Shown one piece after another: positions 1 through 9,573 of a DNA stretch of 64,000 nt. The stretch is from a bacterium HR37 (lineage in GTDB: Bacteria; Desulfobacterota_D; UBA1144; Nemesobacterales; CSP1-2), in assembly GCA_002898375.1 (NCBI GenBank), contig BEIN01000001.1:284729-348728 (forward strand). Reading direction: 5' to 3'. Position numbers and translations under genes: made by a program. Within the stretch, counting starts at the first letter, position 1; the number at the start of each line of letters is the position of its first letter. Under the pieces are notes generated by a model that had not been told where the DNA came from, ran no database searches, and was given only the letters and a program-made list of their open reading frames with translations.

Positions 1-775
1 CACTAGAAGGAAGCTTTATTAACCTGCTAAGGATAGAGAAAACCCTTTCCCTTTTTAGCAAGAAACCATTTACCATATCCGGATCGTAGTTTTCCAGACC
101 CAATTCAATAGCAGCAAGCGTGGTAGGTGTTCCAGCCGTCCCAACAAGGGTTATTAAATCACTTTCCAGACTTTCCTTAAGGGCCTGGGGTAGCTCCCTA
201 GATAAAACGCTTTTAACCTCCTCACACAGGGCTTTTATATCCGTATCTAAAGGTATATCCGTTTTTAAAAACCTCTCAGCAAGATGAACTACACCCAATG
301 CCGTACTTTTTGCCCATAAAACCTCTTTTCTCTTTGCGTCTACGCAGGCATACTCAGTACTTCCACCCCCTACATCAAAGATCACGCAAAACCTAGAATC
401 TACATTAACAGAGCTTAAAACCCCAATTACAGTAAGTAGAGCCTCTTCCTCCCCACTAATAACTTCAACCTCTATTCCGGTTTCCTGTTTTACTTTTTCC
501 ACAAACTCCTGACCATTTAGAGCCTCTCTAACCACACTTGTAGCCACAGCCCTTACTATGTCTACCTTATATTCTCTTAAAACACTGGAAAACCTCTTAA
601 GTGTAGAGATGGCTCTCTCCATAGCGTCTTTCGTAATGACCCTACCCGATTCAAAACCACCTCCCAGTCTTGTAATTACACGCTCGATATGGAGCTTTTT
701 CAGTTTTGAGTCTCTAAACTCACCGATAAGGAGTCTAAACGTATTTGTACCTATATCTATTGAAGCTACACGCAT
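1..775 (-). CDS. ppx: Exopolyphosphatase / pppGpp phosphatase (Ppx/GppA family), 3' end cut off by the window
   Basis: The ATG at 775 opens a frame that runs off the left edge, giving 258 visible residues. The N-terminus has the ASKHA phosphate-binding motif DIGTNTFRLL, and a second motif DVGGGSTEY lies near residue 135. A GTAGT motif further on also fits the family. Ppx/GppA enzymes hydrolyse polyphosphate or pppGpp in the cytoplasm. Family members of the short type are about 300 residues, so only the C-terminal tail should be missing. The Shine-Dalgarno sequence is weak, but the start matches the usual family N-terminus. It lies 44 bases downstream of the carbonic anhydrase gene on the same strand. 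Ppx and GppA cannot be told apart from this fragment. Confidence 0.85.
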   Translation of the reverse strand, partial: MRVASIDIGTNTFRLLIGEFRDSKLKKLHIERVITRLGGGFESGRVITKDAMERAISTLKRFSSVLREYKVDIVRAVATSVVREALNGQEFVEKVKQETGIEVEVISGEEEALLTVIGVLSSVNVDSRFCVIFDVGGGSTEYACVDAKRKEVLWAKSTALGVVHLAERFLKTDIPLDTDIKALCEEVKSVLSRELPQALKESLESDLITLVGTAGTPTTLAAIELGLENYDPDMVNGFLLKRERVFSILSRLIKLPSS

Positions 776-819
776 GAAGGGAACCCAACCCTAGGTCTGT
801 TAAAGCCATTACCTACAGG

Positions 820-1323
820 TTAAATGTATTTCTTTAGATACTCCACATAGTTCTTTGCAGATTGCTCTATTAACTGTATCTCATCAGGTCTTAAATCCCT
901 CTTTACCTTAGCGGGTACACCCATAACAACGGTTCCTGAAGGTACACGAAACCCAGGTGGTATAAGTGTACCTGCTCCAACTATTGAGTTCTCCTCTACT
1001 ACCGCTCCATCAAGGACTATAGCCCCAATTCCTATCAGAACCCTATTCCTTACTGTGCATCCATGGAGCACTACCCTATGCCCCACTGTTACCTCATCCC
1101 CTATTATAAGGGGATAAGTATCCTTCCTCACATGCAGAACACAGCAATCCTGTATATTTGTTCTAGACCCTATCAGGATATAATTTACATCTCCCCTCAC
1201 CACACTCTGAAACCATATGCTAGATTCCCTACCTACGGTAACATCTCCTATTACTTCAGCACTATCAGCAACAAAAGCAGTTGCGTCAATCCTCGGTGAA
1301 ATACCACAATAGGCCCTTATCAT
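820..1323 (-). CDS. Gamma-class carbonic anhydrase-like hexapeptide-repeat protein
   Basis: This 167-residue protein is built from hexapeptide repeats typical of a left-handed beta helix, such as GDVTVG and IGIGAIVLDGAVV. Three histidines at about 64, 82 and 87 (CVLHV, VGH, LHG) match the zinc ligands of gamma carbonic anhydrases of the YrdA/PaaY/CaiE group. Such proteins form trimers and may hydrate CO2, but many members have no demonstrated activity. The start is only 5 bases after the stop of the EF-G-like gene, so the two are probably co-transcribed. Family assignment is firm; the enzymatic role is inferred. Confidence 0.88.
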   Translation of the reverse strand: MIRAYCGISPRIDATAFVADSAEVIGDVTVGRESSIWFQSVVRGDVNYILIGSRTNIQDCCVLHVRKDTYPLIIGDEVTVGHRVVLHGCTVRNRVLIGIGAIVLDGAVVEENSIVGAGTLIPPGFRVPSGTVVMGVPAKVKRDLRPDEIQLIEQSAKNYVEYLKKYI

Positions 1324-1328
1324 CCTTA

Positions 1329-3404
1329 TTATTCCTCTTCTTTTTTACGAGCCTCCTCTATTATCTTAGCTGCAAGATGACTGGGAACTTCTTCGTAATG
1401 AGAAAGCTCCATTGTAAACATACCACGTCCACTTGTTATAGAGCGGAGTTCAGGAGCATAGGTAAGGATTTCAGCCATTGGAACCAAAGCCCTTATCAGA
1501 TGACCACCAGCTTGAGGTTCAACACCCGAAACCTTCCCTCTTCTTGCATTTATATCACCAATAACATCTCCAAGACAGTCCTCAGGAGTAAAAACCTCCA
1601 GTCTCATTATTGGTTCAAGAAGTACAGGTTGGGCCATTTCCATAGCTTTTTTAAACCCTATTGAACCAGCAATCTTAAAAGCTATATCTGAGGAATCTAC
1701 AGGATGGTGCTTTCCATCAAAAAGGGTTACTTTAACATCCACCACAGGATAGCCAGCAAGCACACCCTTTTGCATAGCTTCTCTAACCCCTTTTTCAACA
1801 GATGGAATAAAATTCTTCGGTATAACACCTCCTACAATCCTATCGACAAACTCATATCCAGCCCCTCTTGGAAGTGGCTCAACCTGAAGCCAGGCATCCC
1901 CATATTGACCTCTACCACCCGTTTGCTTAATGTATTTCCCCTCTGCCTTTGCTGTTCCCTTAATAGTCTCCCTATATGGGACTTTGGGAGTTTTCATATC
2001 AACACTTACACCATAGGTGTTCTTTAATCTGTCCACAATAACCTCTATATGAACCTGACCTGTTCCTGAAAGCAAAAACTCCTTTGTTTCCTCATCACGC
2101 CTAAACTGTATTGTAGGGTCCTCCTCTTTTATCCTGCTTAGGGAAGGCATCAATTTATCTTCATCTGCTCTGGTTTTAGGCTGGACAGCGTATGATATAA
2201 CAGCCTGAGGTATGGGAACAGGAGGAATTATAATGGGATCAGATTCATCCGAAAGCGTATCTCCCGTTTCAGTGTCTTTAAGCTTATTAACTGCAACAAT
2301 ATCACCAAACTGAGCTGTAGATACAGGTGTTTGCTTTTTCCCCATGATTCTAAACAGCTGTCCTATCTTCTCTCTTGATTTTTTAACCGAATTGTAAACT
2401 GTAGAATCGGCTTTCAGTTGACCTGAAAAAATCCTAAGAACACTTATCTTGCCGGCATAGGGATCAGATATAGTCTTAAAGACAAATGCTGATAAAGGCT
2501 CTGTAAGCCTAGACTCTCTTTCAACCTCCTCACCCGCCAAGTTATAGCCTCTTATTACAGGTCTCTCAATAGGGGAAGGTAGGTACCTCAGTATGGCTTC
2601 CATAAGAAGATCAATTCCTATTAGTTTGGTTGCAGAACCCACAAATACAGGAACAATCTTTGAACTAACAATTCCCTCCTTTAATATGGTGTATATTAGT
2701 GAGTTCTCAAAGCTTTCCCCTTCCAGATACCTTTCTAAAAGCTCATCATTCATCTCAGCTATTGACTCTATTAGTTTTTCTCTCCAAGCACTTACCTTAT
2801 CTTTAATATCCGAGGGAATATCTTCTACCAGACACTCTCCGTTGTCTTTATACAGATATGCTTTCATCTCTACAATATCCACAACCCCTTTGAAATCCTG
2901 TTCCTCACCTATTGGAATTGTAAGAGGTACCGGTTTAACCCCCAGATCCTTTTCTATATCCGCAATGGAATTCTCGAAATTTGCCCTTTCCCTATCGAGT
3001 TTGTTCATAAACAGAATCCTCGGAATACCAAGATCTGAAGCTATTTGCCAAAACTTCTGGGTTTGAGCCTTAACACCTGTAATAGCACTTACTATAATAA
3101 TAGTCCCCTCAACAACCCTAAGCGCATTTTCCGTCTCGAATAGGAAATTGGCAAAGCCCGGAGTATCTATAAGATTGATCAAGCACCCGTTCCACTCACA
3201 AAAAGCCACATGGAGGTTGATAGACATCTTTCTGTTTTGCTCCTCCACATCGTAATCCAATAAGGACGAACCACCATCTGTTCTACCCGTCTTCTGTATA
3301 ACACCGCTCAAACTCAGCATGCTTTCTACAAGTGATGTCTTCCCCGCACCATGATGGGCAACAACTGCAACGTTTCTTACTCTATCTCTATCATATTCAC
3401 TCAT
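1329..3404 (-). CDS. Elongation factor G-like translational GTPase (EF-G2 type)
   Basis: At 691 residues this has the full EF-G layout: GTPase domain, domain II, and C-terminal domains III-V. The P-loop reads AHHGAGKTSL where canonical FusA has AHIDAGKTT, and it is followed by DTPGF and NKLD. That P-loop variant is typical of the EF-G2 paralogue family rather than the main translocase. It also stands apart from rpsL, rpsG and tuf, where fusA1 normally sits. A strong Shine-Dalgarno (AGGAGGGG) precedes the ATG, and the gene has its own promoter. It may act in translocation or ribosome recycling under particular conditions. The possibility that it is the main EF-G cannot be excluded from this window. 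Confidence 0.85.
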   Translation of the reverse strand: MSEYDRDRVRNVAVVAHHGAGKTSLVESMLSLSGVIQKTGRTDGGSSLLDYDVEEQNRKMSINLHVAFCEWNGCLINLIDTPGFANFLFETENALRVVEGTIIIVSAITGVKAQTQKFWQIASDLGIPRILFMNKLDRERANFENSIADIEKDLGVKPVPLTIPIGEEQDFKGVVDIVEMKAYLYKDNGECLVEDIPSDIKDKVSAWREKLIESIAEMNDELLERYLEGESFENSLIYTILKEGIVSSKIVPVFVGSATKLIGIDLLMEAILRYLPSPIERPVIRGYNLAGEEVERESRLTEPLSAFVFKTISDPYAGKISVLRIFSGQLKADSTVYNSVKKSREKIGQLFRIMGKKQTPVSTAQFGDIVAVNKLKDTETGDTLSDESDPIIIPPVPIPQAVISYAVQPKTRADEDKLMPSLSRIKEEDPTIQFRRDEETKEFLLSGTGQVHIEVIVDRLKNTYGVSVDMKTPKVPYRETIKGTAKAEGKYIKQTGGRGQYGDAWLQVEPLPRGAGYEFVDRIVGGVIPKNFIPSVEKGVREAMQKGVLAGYPVVDVKVTLFDGKHHPVDSSDIAFKIAGSIGFKKAMEMAQPVLLEPIMRLEVFTPEDCLGDVIGDINARRGKVSGVEPQAGGHLIRALVPMAEILTYAPELRSITSGRGMFTMELSHYEEVPSHLAAKIIEEARKKEEE

Positions 3405-3432
3405 ACCAACACCCCTCCTGAGCTTTTTTATT

Positions 3433-3462
3433 ATTATAGAGCTTGGATGGTTTGGTTGTAAA
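3433..3462 (-). promoter_or_regulatory. Sigma70-type promoter for the EF-G-like gene
   Basis: On the minus strand a TTTACA -35 (3457-3462) and a perfect TATAAT -10 (3433-3438) are separated by 18 bases. The -10 lies 28 bases upstream of the ATG at 3404, leaving a short leader that contains the AGGAGGGG ribosome site. This separates the EF-G-like gene from rpmE upstream. Confidence 0.6.
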
Positions 3463-3520
3463 GCTTATTTTATAAACAGGAGGGGAAATCATATGTTATA
3501 AGGAAGGTTAAGAAAGAGAA

Positions 3521-3730
3521 TCAAGCCTCTTTTTCTTTATATCTTCTTCTAAACCTTTCAACTCTTCCCTTTGATTCAGTGATCCTCTCTTTCCCTGTAT
3601 AGAATGGATGGCAGTTAGCACAAATCTCAACCGTAAAGTTTTCCGTTCTTGTTGACCTTGTTTTATATACAGCACCGCATGCACAGGTAATTATTACCTC
3701 TTTGTATTCAGGATGAATCCCTGGTTTCAT
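3521..3730 (-). CDS. rpmE: 50S ribosomal protein L31 (zinc-binding type A)
   Basis: The 69-residue protein begins MKPGIHPEY and contains CACG followed by CANCHPFYTG, the zinc-ribbon cysteines and signature of type A L31. It is a component of the large ribosomal subunit near the central protuberance. The length is normal. A GGGAGG ribosome site precedes the ATG. It lies between dnaK and the EF-G-like gene on the same strand. Cysteine-containing L31 is commonly repressed or replaced under zinc limitation, but no Zur-type site was recognised here. Confidence 0.95.
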   Translation of the reverse strand: MKPGIHPEYKEVIITCACGAVYKTRSTRTENFTVEICANCHPFYTGKERITESKGRVERFRRRYKEKEA

Positions 3731-3819
3731 ATAAGCCTCCCATGTTGTTTTACGTGTTTTAATGTAACATTTAACAAGCTCTGCTTTTTAGCAAACATAC
3801 ACCAAAGAGCCTCTAAAAA

Positions 3820-5718
3820 CTATTTCTCTGTAAACTCAGCATCAATTACATCTTCTCCATCCCTCTTACCTCCACCAGTTGCCTCTCCACTCTGAGCAGA
3901 TCCCTCTGCTCCAGCAGCCTTCTTATACATCATCTCAGCTATCTTATGTGACGCTCTATTTATTCGCTCAATGGCCTGTTGAATCTCAGCTATGTTTTCA
4001 CTCTTAAGAGCCTTCTTACCCTCCTCCAGAGCTTCTTCAAGTTCCTTCTTCTCACTCTCTGAAAGCCTGCCCTCGAATTCTTTAAAACTCTTTTCGGTTC
4101 TGTAAATAAGATCATCGAGTCTATTTCTATTCTCTGCTAGCTCTCTTCTTCTTCTATCCTCTTCTGCCCTTTCTTCAGCTTCTTTTATCATTCTCTCAAT
4201 CTGCTCTTTTGTTAGACCACTGGAGGCTTCAACCCTTATCTTCTGTTCCTTCTGAGTTGCAAGGTCCTTAGCAGTTACATGCAATATACCATCGGCATCG
4301 ATGTCAAACGTAACTTCAATCTGAGGAACACCTCTTGGGGCTGGAGGGATACCATCGAGTATGAATCTGGCAAGGGTTCTATTGTCACGTGCCATTGGGC
4401 GCTCTCCCTGAAGCACGTGTATTTCAACAGATGTCTGATTGTCTTCAGCCGTGGTAAATATCTGACTCTTCTTGGTAGGAATGGTGGTGTTTCTAGGGAT
4501 AATTACGGTCATGACCCCACCCAGTGTTTCTATACCAAGAGAAAGGGGAGTAACATCTAGAAGAAGAACATCTCTTACCTCACCTGCAAGAACGGCCCCC
4601 TGTATTGCAGCACCAATTGCTACAACCTCATCAGGATTTATCCCCTTATGAGGCTCCTTACCAAAGAAATCGGTTACAACCTTCTGAACGAGAGGAACCC
4701 TTGTAGAACCTCCAACAAGAATGACCTCCGTTATATCACTTGGCTTTAAACCAGCATCCTTAAGAGCCTGGCGGCAGGGCTCAAGCGTGCTCATTACCAG
4801 GTCTTCTATCAACTGCTCCAGTTTGGAACGAGTTAGTTTCATAATTAAATGTCTTGGTCCAGCAGCATCAGCTGTGATAAAAGGAAGGTTAATCTCGGTC
4901 TCAAGGGTAGTAGAAAGCTCACATTTAGCCTTCTCTGCCGCTTCACGAAGCCTCTGGAGAGCCATTTTATCCTTACTAAGGTCTATACCAGTTTCCTTCT
5001 TGAACTCACTGATTAAGTAGTCCATAATTCTCCTATCAAAATCATCTCCTCCCAAATGGGTGTTTCCGTTTGTTGATTTAACCTCAATTACATTATCGCC
5101 CACCTCAAGTATCGATATATCAAAAGTACCACCCCCCAGGTCATACACCGCAATAATACCTTCTTTTTTCTTATCAAACCCATAGGCAAGAGCAGCTGCT
5201 GTAGGCTCATTTATTATTCTTCTTACGTTTAATCCAGCTATCTTACCAGCATCCTTTGTGGCCTGTCTTTGACTATCGTTAAAATAAGCAGGTACGGTTA
5301 TTACAGCCTCTGTAACTTCTTCCCCTAAATAGGTTTCGGCAGCCTTTTTAAGCTTCATCAATATATATGCAGAGATCTGAGGAGGAGAATACTGTTTTCC
5401 CATTACCTCAACCCAGGCATCCCCGTTTGGTGCCTTAACCACCTTATAAGGAAGCCGTTTTGCCTCTTCCAAGGCCTCCTCATACCTTCTTCCCATAAGC
5501 CGTTTAATGGAATAAATGGTGTTTTCGGGATTCACAATAGCCTGTCTCTTAGCAGGTCCACCAACAAGAATCTCTCCATCTTTTGTAAAGGCAACCACAG
5601 AAGGAGTAAGCCTGGAACCTTCCTCATTTATTAGTACCTTCGGTTCACCACCCTCAACTACTGCAACAACAGAGTTTGTAGTTCCAAGGTCTATACCTAT
5701 TATCTTTTTGCTAGCCAT
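3820..5718 (-). CDS. dnaK: Molecular chaperone DnaK (Hsp70)
   Basis: The 632-residue protein has an N-terminal ATPase domain with [13 protein letters not shown] near residue 6 and [10 protein letters not shown] near residue 195. A substrate-binding domain (residues about 385-500) and a helical lid rich in E, K and R follow. The protein ends DAEFTEK, close to the usual DnaK tail. It refolds and protects proteins with DnaJ and GrpE, neither of which is encoded nearby. An AGGAGGAG site precedes the ATG. The 180-base upstream region holds a promoter and an inverted repeat but no CIRCE element, so HrcA control is not supported by the sequence. Confidence 0.98.
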   Translation of the reverse strand: MASKKIIGIDLGTTNSVVAVVEGGEPKVLINEEGSRLTPSVVAFTKDGEILVGGPAKRQAIVNPENTIYSIKRLMGRRYEEALEEAKRLPYKVVKAPNGDAWVEVMGKQYSPPQISAYILMKLKKAAETYLGEEVTEAVITVPAYFNDSQRQATKDAGKIAGLNVRRIINEPTAAALAYGFDKKKEGIIAVYDLGGGTFDISILEVGDNVIEVKSTNGNTHLGGDDFDRRIMDYLISEFKKETGIDLSKDKMALQRLREAAEKAKCELSTTLETEINLPFITADAAGPRHLIMKLTRSKLEQLIEDLVMSTLEPCRQALKDAGLKPSDITEVILVGGSTRVPLVQKVVTDFFGKEPHKGINPDEVVAIGAAIQGAVLAGEVRDVLLLDVTPLSLGIETLGGVMTVIIPRNTTIPTKKSQIFTTAEDNQTSVEIHVLQGERPMARDNRTLARFILDGIPPAPRGVPQIEVTFDIDADGILHVTAKDLATQKEQKIRVEASSGLTKEQIERMIKEAEERAEEDRRRRELAENRNRLDDLIYRTEKSFKEFEGRLSESEKKELEEALEEGKKALKSENIAEIQQAIERINRASHKIAEMMYKKAAGAEGSAQSGEATGGGKRDGEDVIDAEFTEK

Positions 5719-5743
5719 TAATCCTTCTCCTCCTAGTTATTTT

Positions 5744-5773
5744 AATTTAGTTAGCAAACCAATATCCAATCAA
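5744..5773 (-). promoter_or_regulatory. Candidate dnaK promoter
   Basis: On the minus strand TTGATT (5768-5773) and TAAATT (5744-5749) are 18 bases apart, with the dnaK ATG 26 bases below the -10. A TTTGCTAAC element lies inside the spacer (5750-5758) and recurs in the inverted repeat upstream, which suggests a regulator binding over the promoter. Confidence 0.4.
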
Positions 5774-5792
5774 ACTTTTCAACAAATCACCA

Positions 5793-5820
5793 GGTTAGTG
5801 GTTAGCAAAAACCATTAACC
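5793..5820. repeat. Inverted repeat upstream of dnaK, possible operator
   Basis: GGTTAGTGGTT and AACCATTAACC form 11-base arms with one mismatch around a 6-base centre. The element lies about 20 bases upstream of the candidate dnaK -35 box. It is not followed by a T-run in the minus direction, so it is a poor terminator for sucC. It does not match CIRCE (TTAGCACTC-N9-GAGTGCTAA). Confidence 0.45.
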
Positions 5821-5898
5821 TCTGACTTTCATAAAGGTAATCATCAACAAATGAATGTCAAGTTTAAGGTCAGCAAGAAATAGAAGGCAGATATCCTT

Positions 5899-7086
5899 TT
5901 AATTCTCCGTCTCTACACTACTTGAGGAACTTGCAGCAGCAACCGCTTTTGCCGCTGCATCACGCATATCGCTTCCTGTGATTATATTTAAACCAGACTC
6001 AGATAGCATTTTTCTTCCCAACTCTACGTTTGTTCCCTCAAGCCTTACAATAAGTGGAACCCTTACACCAACTTCCTTTGCTGCAGCGATAATACCACTT
6101 GCTATAACATCGCACTTCATGATACCACCAAAGATATTCACGAATATAGCCCTTACGTTTCTATCACTCAGTATCATCTTAAAGGCTTGAGTTACCTGTT
6201 CAACACTTGCCCCACCTCCGACATCCAAAAAGTTTGCCGGTTCCCCTCCGTGATATTTGATTATATCCATGGTGGCCATTGCAAGACCAGCCCCATTTAC
6301 TAAACAACCTATATTGCCATTTAGTTTTACATAGCTAATACCCCATTTTTTTGCCTCAAGTTCCATAGGGTCTTCTTCATCAGGATCCCTTAGTTTCTCG
6401 ATCTCTGGATGTCGATATAGGGCATTATCATCAAAATTCAGCTTCGCATCAAGAGCAATGACCTCTCCATCACCCGTAAGAACCAGAGGATTTATCTCAG
6501 CAAGAGAACAGTCGTTTTCCACAAATACCTTATAAAGGCCAAGAATGAAATTTATCCCTTTATTTAGGGTTCGCCCCTCAAGTCCTAAAGAAAAGGCTAT
6601 TCTTCTTGCCTGAAAAGGAAGTAGCCCCAAAGATATATCAACGTATTCCCTTATAATCTTTTCCGGAGAGGTTCTTGCAACATCCTCAATTTCAACCCCA
6701 CCTTCAGAGCTTGCCATTACAACAATCTTCTCTTGAGACCTATCGATAACTATACCAAGATAGAATTCCTTTTGGATTTCTGTAGCCTCTTCTATAAGTA
6801 TCTTTTTAACAATCTTTCCTTCTGGCCCAGTCTGATGGGTAACAAGCCGCATCCCTAACATTTCAGAGGCAACCTGCCTTACCTCTTCTGGTGTATTTGC
6901 AAACCTAATCCCTCCGCCCTTACCCCTTCCCCCAGCATGAATCTGGGCTTTTATAACAAACCTTTTGCAATTAAGATCCCTAGCTATCTGCTCAGCCTCA
7001 TCCGGGGTAAAAACCACTTTTCCAACCGGAACCCTTACCCCGTATCTCGAAAGTAACTCCTTCGCTTGATATTCATGAATATTCAC
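5899..7086 (-). CDS. sucC: Succinate-CoA ligase [ADP-forming] beta subunit
   Basis: This 395-residue protein begins [12 protein letters not shown], the standard SucC start, encoded by a GTG at 7086 behind a GGAGGAAG ribosome site. It has an ATP-grasp domain and then the CoA-ligase domain with GGGASVEQV and [13 protein letters not shown]. It forms the nucleotide-binding half of succinyl-CoA synthetase. It is the last gene of the TCA block, 27 bases after sdhB. The partner sucD, which normally follows immediately, is absent: the next gene on this strand is dnaK, after 180 bases. Confidence 0.96.
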   Translation of the reverse strand: MNIHEYQAKELLSRYGVRVPVGKVVFTPDEAEQIARDLNCKRFVIKAQIHAGGRGKGGGIRFANTPEEVRQVASEMLGMRLVTHQTGPEGKIVKKILIEEATEIQKEFYLGIVIDRSQEKIVVMASSEGGVEIEDVARTSPEKIIREYVDISLGLLPFQARRIAFSLGLEGRTLNKGINFILGLYKVFVENDCSLAEINPLVLTGDGEVIALDAKLNFDDNALYRHPEIEKLRDPDEEDPMELEAKKWGISYVKLNGNIGCLVNGAGLAMATMDIIKYHGGEPANFLDVGGGASVEQVTQAFKMILSDRNVRAIFVNIFGGIMKCDVIASGIIAAAKEVGVRVPLIVRLEGTNVELGRKMLSESGLNIITGSDMRDAAAKAVAAASSSSSVETEN

Positions 7087-7113
7087 TTAGGGCTTCCTCC
7101 AATCAAACTTTTG

Positions 7114-7851
7114 CTACTTCCTTCCGCTTATCTTGCGAAAGATCCACATCACCGGATCAAAGTACCTATCAACAACCCTTTCCTTTAAAGGAATTATACC
7201 GTTATCCGTTATATGTATACCCTCTGGACATACCTCGGTACAACACTTGGTTATGTTGCAAAATCCAACACCTGCCTCCTTTCGCAGAAACTCAGTGCGA
7301 TCCAGAATATCTTTGGGATGCATCTCAAGCTCAGCAATCTTTATCATAAGACGAGGCCCGAAGAAAGCGTCTTTTCTACCGTGATCCCTCAGTATATGAC
7401 ACACATTCTGGCAGAGAAAACACTCAATACACTTTCTAAACTCCTGTAATCTGTCGATATCCTCTTGAAACATTATCCAATCGGTATTTTTATCAGGGGT
7501 AAAGGGAGGGATCCTCTTTTTGGCCTCATAGTTCCACGAAACATCGGTAACCAGATCCTTAATCAGAGGGAAAGCCCTCATAGGATAGACCCTTATCGGT
7601 TCATCTTTTGGCAAACTGTCTATACGCGTCTTACAGGTCAACCGTGGCTTACCGTTAACCTCTGCACTACATGAACCACACTTTGCAGCCTTACAATTCC
7701 AACGCACAGCCAGATCCCCATCGTAGTTAGCCTGTATATAGTGCAGAGCATCCAAAACAACCATCCCCTCCACATAAGGAACCCTATACTCTTTTAGCTC
7801 CCCCTGTTCACGTGTTGTACCTCGAAACACCTGCAAGACTACCTCAGACAT
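7114..7851 (-). CDS. sdhB: Succinate dehydrogenase / fumarate reductase iron-sulfur subunit
   Basis: The 245-residue protein carries the [2Fe-2S] ligands in CKAAKCGSC plus a later TC. Two bacterial-ferredoxin-type clusters follow, with CIECFLCQNVC and CCTEVCPEG. It passes electrons from SdhA to the membrane anchor. A GTG at 7854 gives one more residue, but the ATG at 7851 sits 7 bases from a GGAGG site and shares its A with the sdhA stop (TGATG). The ATG is therefore preferred. Gene order sdhC-sdhA-sdhB, together with neighbouring icd, mdh and acnA, favours succinate oxidation. Confidence 0.95.
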   Translation of the reverse strand: MSEVVLQVFRGTTREQGELKEYRVPYVEGMVVLDALHYIQANYDGDLAVRWNCKAAKCGSCSAEVNGKPRLTCKTRIDSLPKDEPIRVYPMRAFPLIKDLVTDVSWNYEAKKRIPPFTPDKNTDWIMFQEDIDRLQEFRKCIECFLCQNVCHILRDHGRKDAFFGPRLMIKIAELEMHPKDILDRTEFLRKEAGVGFCNITKCCTEVCPEGIHITDNGIIPLKERVVDRYFDPVMWIFRKISGRK

Positions 7852-9572
7852 CACTTAACCTCCGTAAAAAGCTGTTTTAGCTCATCAGGCATCTCTGGCA
7901 CCGGCCTCCTGCCAACCTTCATCTCTTCCCCCTCTCGCCAGATTACCGTGTTGTACTTTCCCCACTCGGGATCGGATTCAGGGTAGTCAACCCGACTGTG
8001 TGCTCCCCTGCTTTCCTTCCTAAATAATGCACTCTTTGCTATTGCCTCCGAGACAATTAACATGGATTTGAGATCAGCACAAAGGTGCCACCCAGGGTTA
8101 AACAACCTAGAACCTTCTATCTTTAGCCTAGATGCGGTTCTCTTTATCTTCTCAAGCTCCTCAAGCCCCTTCTTCAAACCATCCTCAACACGAAAAACAC
8201 CAAAGTAGTCCTGCATGGTTTCCTGCAGGGTTTGATGAACTATATAGGGATTTGCTCCATCTGCGTTCTCAAAAGGCTGAAGCAACTCCCTTGCAGCCTT
8301 TTCTATATCCTCTTCGTTTATCTTAAGTGTGTTATCACCGATCTCCTTAGCGTACTCAGCCGCACCCCATCCAGCCCTTCTTCCAAACACAAGAAGATCA
8401 GAAAGAGAGTTACCACCAAGACGATTTGCCCCATGCATACCACCAGCTACCTCTCCCGCAGCAAACAACCCGGGAACCGTACTTGCACCGTTTTCAGGAT
8501 CAACCCTCACCCCTCCCATTATGTAGTGGGTAGTTGGCCCAACCTCCATAGGCATCTTTGTTATATCAACATCTGCAAGCTCAAGAAACTGATGGTACAT
8601 ACTTGGTAGCTTCTTTTTTATAAAATCTGCGCCTTTATGAGATATATCAAGAAAAGCGCCTCCATGAGGGGAGCCTCTACCCTCTTTTACCTCTGTATAG
8701 ATAGCTCTTGCCACAACATCACGAGTTGAAAGCTCCATTCTTTTGGGATCGTACCTTTCCATAAAGCGCTCCCCTTTGGCATTTCGCAGTATTCCCCCTT
8801 CCCCACGTACAGCCTCCGTTACAAGTATCCCTCTAACGCCTGGAGGCCATACCATTCCGGTAGGATGAAACTGAACAAATTCCATATCGATAAGCTCTGC
8901 TCCAGCCTCATAAGCAAGAGCATGCCCATCGCCCGTGTATTCCCACGAGTTAGAAGTAATCTTATACACCTTTCCAATGCCGCCTGTAGCAAGCACTATA
9001 GCCTTTGCCTTAAAGACAACAAACCTCCCGCTTTCCCTCCAGTAACCAAAAGCCCCAGAGATTCGCTCGCCATCCTTAAACAGCTTCGTTATCGTACACT
9101 CCATATACACATCTATACCGGAGTGAATTCCTCTTTCCTGAAGGGTTCTGATCATCTCAAGCCCAGTACGATCTCCAACATGACAGAGCCTCCTCCAAGA
9201 GTGACCACCAAAGGCACGCTGGAGTATCCTTCCATCCTTTGTACGATCAAACAATGCTCCCCACTCTTCCAACTCCTTTACCCTGTCTGGAGCCTCCTGA
9301 GCATGAATAAGTGCCATTCGCCAATTATTTAGCATCTTCCCCCCAAGCATCGTATCCCTAAAGTGTGTCTTCCAGTTATCCTGTGGATCCACATTTGCAA
9401 GAGCAGCAGCGATACCCCCCTCAGCCATAACAGTATGGGCTTTACCCAAAAGGGATTTGCAAACAAGACCAACCGATGCACCTCTTGCAGAGGCTTCGAT
9501 AGCCGCTCGAAGCCCTGCCCCTCCAGCCCCAATAACCAAAACATCGTGTACATGTGTTTCATATTTCTCCAT
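7851..9572 (-). CDS. sdhA: Succinate dehydrogenase / fumarate reductase flavoprotein subunit
   Basis: The 573-residue protein has an FAD-binding Rossmann motif VIGAGGAGLRAA near residue 14. The covalent-FAD region reads AFGGHSWRRLCHVGDRTG, and active-site segments LVTEAVRGEGG and ELSTRDVVARA follow. It oxidises succinate to fumarate on the cytoplasmic face. Downstream of HSWRR the layout is that of actinobacterial-type SdhA, in keeping with the unusual SdhC beside it. The stop overlaps the sdhB start. Sequence alone does not exclude fumarate reduction. Confidence 0.96.
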   Translation of the reverse strand: MEKYETHVHDVLVIGAGGAGLRAAIEASARGASVGLVCKSLLGKAHTVMAEGGIAAALANVDPQDNWKTHFRDTMLGGKMLNNWRMALIHAQEAPDRVKELEEWGALFDRTKDGRILQRAFGGHSWRRLCHVGDRTGLEMIRTLQERGIHSGIDVYMECTITKLFKDGERISGAFGYWRESGRFVVFKAKAIVLATGGIGKVYKITSNSWEYTGDGHALAYEAGAELIDMEFVQFHPTGMVWPPGVRGILVTEAVRGEGGILRNAKGERFMERYDPKRMELSTRDVVARAIYTEVKEGRGSPHGGAFLDISHKGADFIKKKLPSMYHQFLELADVDITKMPMEVGPTTHYIMGGVRVDPENGASTVPGLFAAGEVAGGMHGANRLGGNSLSDLLVFGRRAGWGAAEYAKEIGDNTLKINEEDIEKAARELLQPFENADGANPYIVHQTLQETMQDYFGVFRVEDGLKKGLEELEKIKRTASRLKIEGSRLFNPGWHLCADLKSMLIVSEAIAKSALFRKESRGAHSRVDYPESDPEWGKYNTVIWREGEEMKVGRRPVPEMPDELKQLFTEVK

Positions 9573-9573
9573 C

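Noticed and set aside
5793..5820. Terminator of sucC
   Set aside because: The inverted repeat is not followed by a T-run on the minus strand and the stem is A/T-rich.
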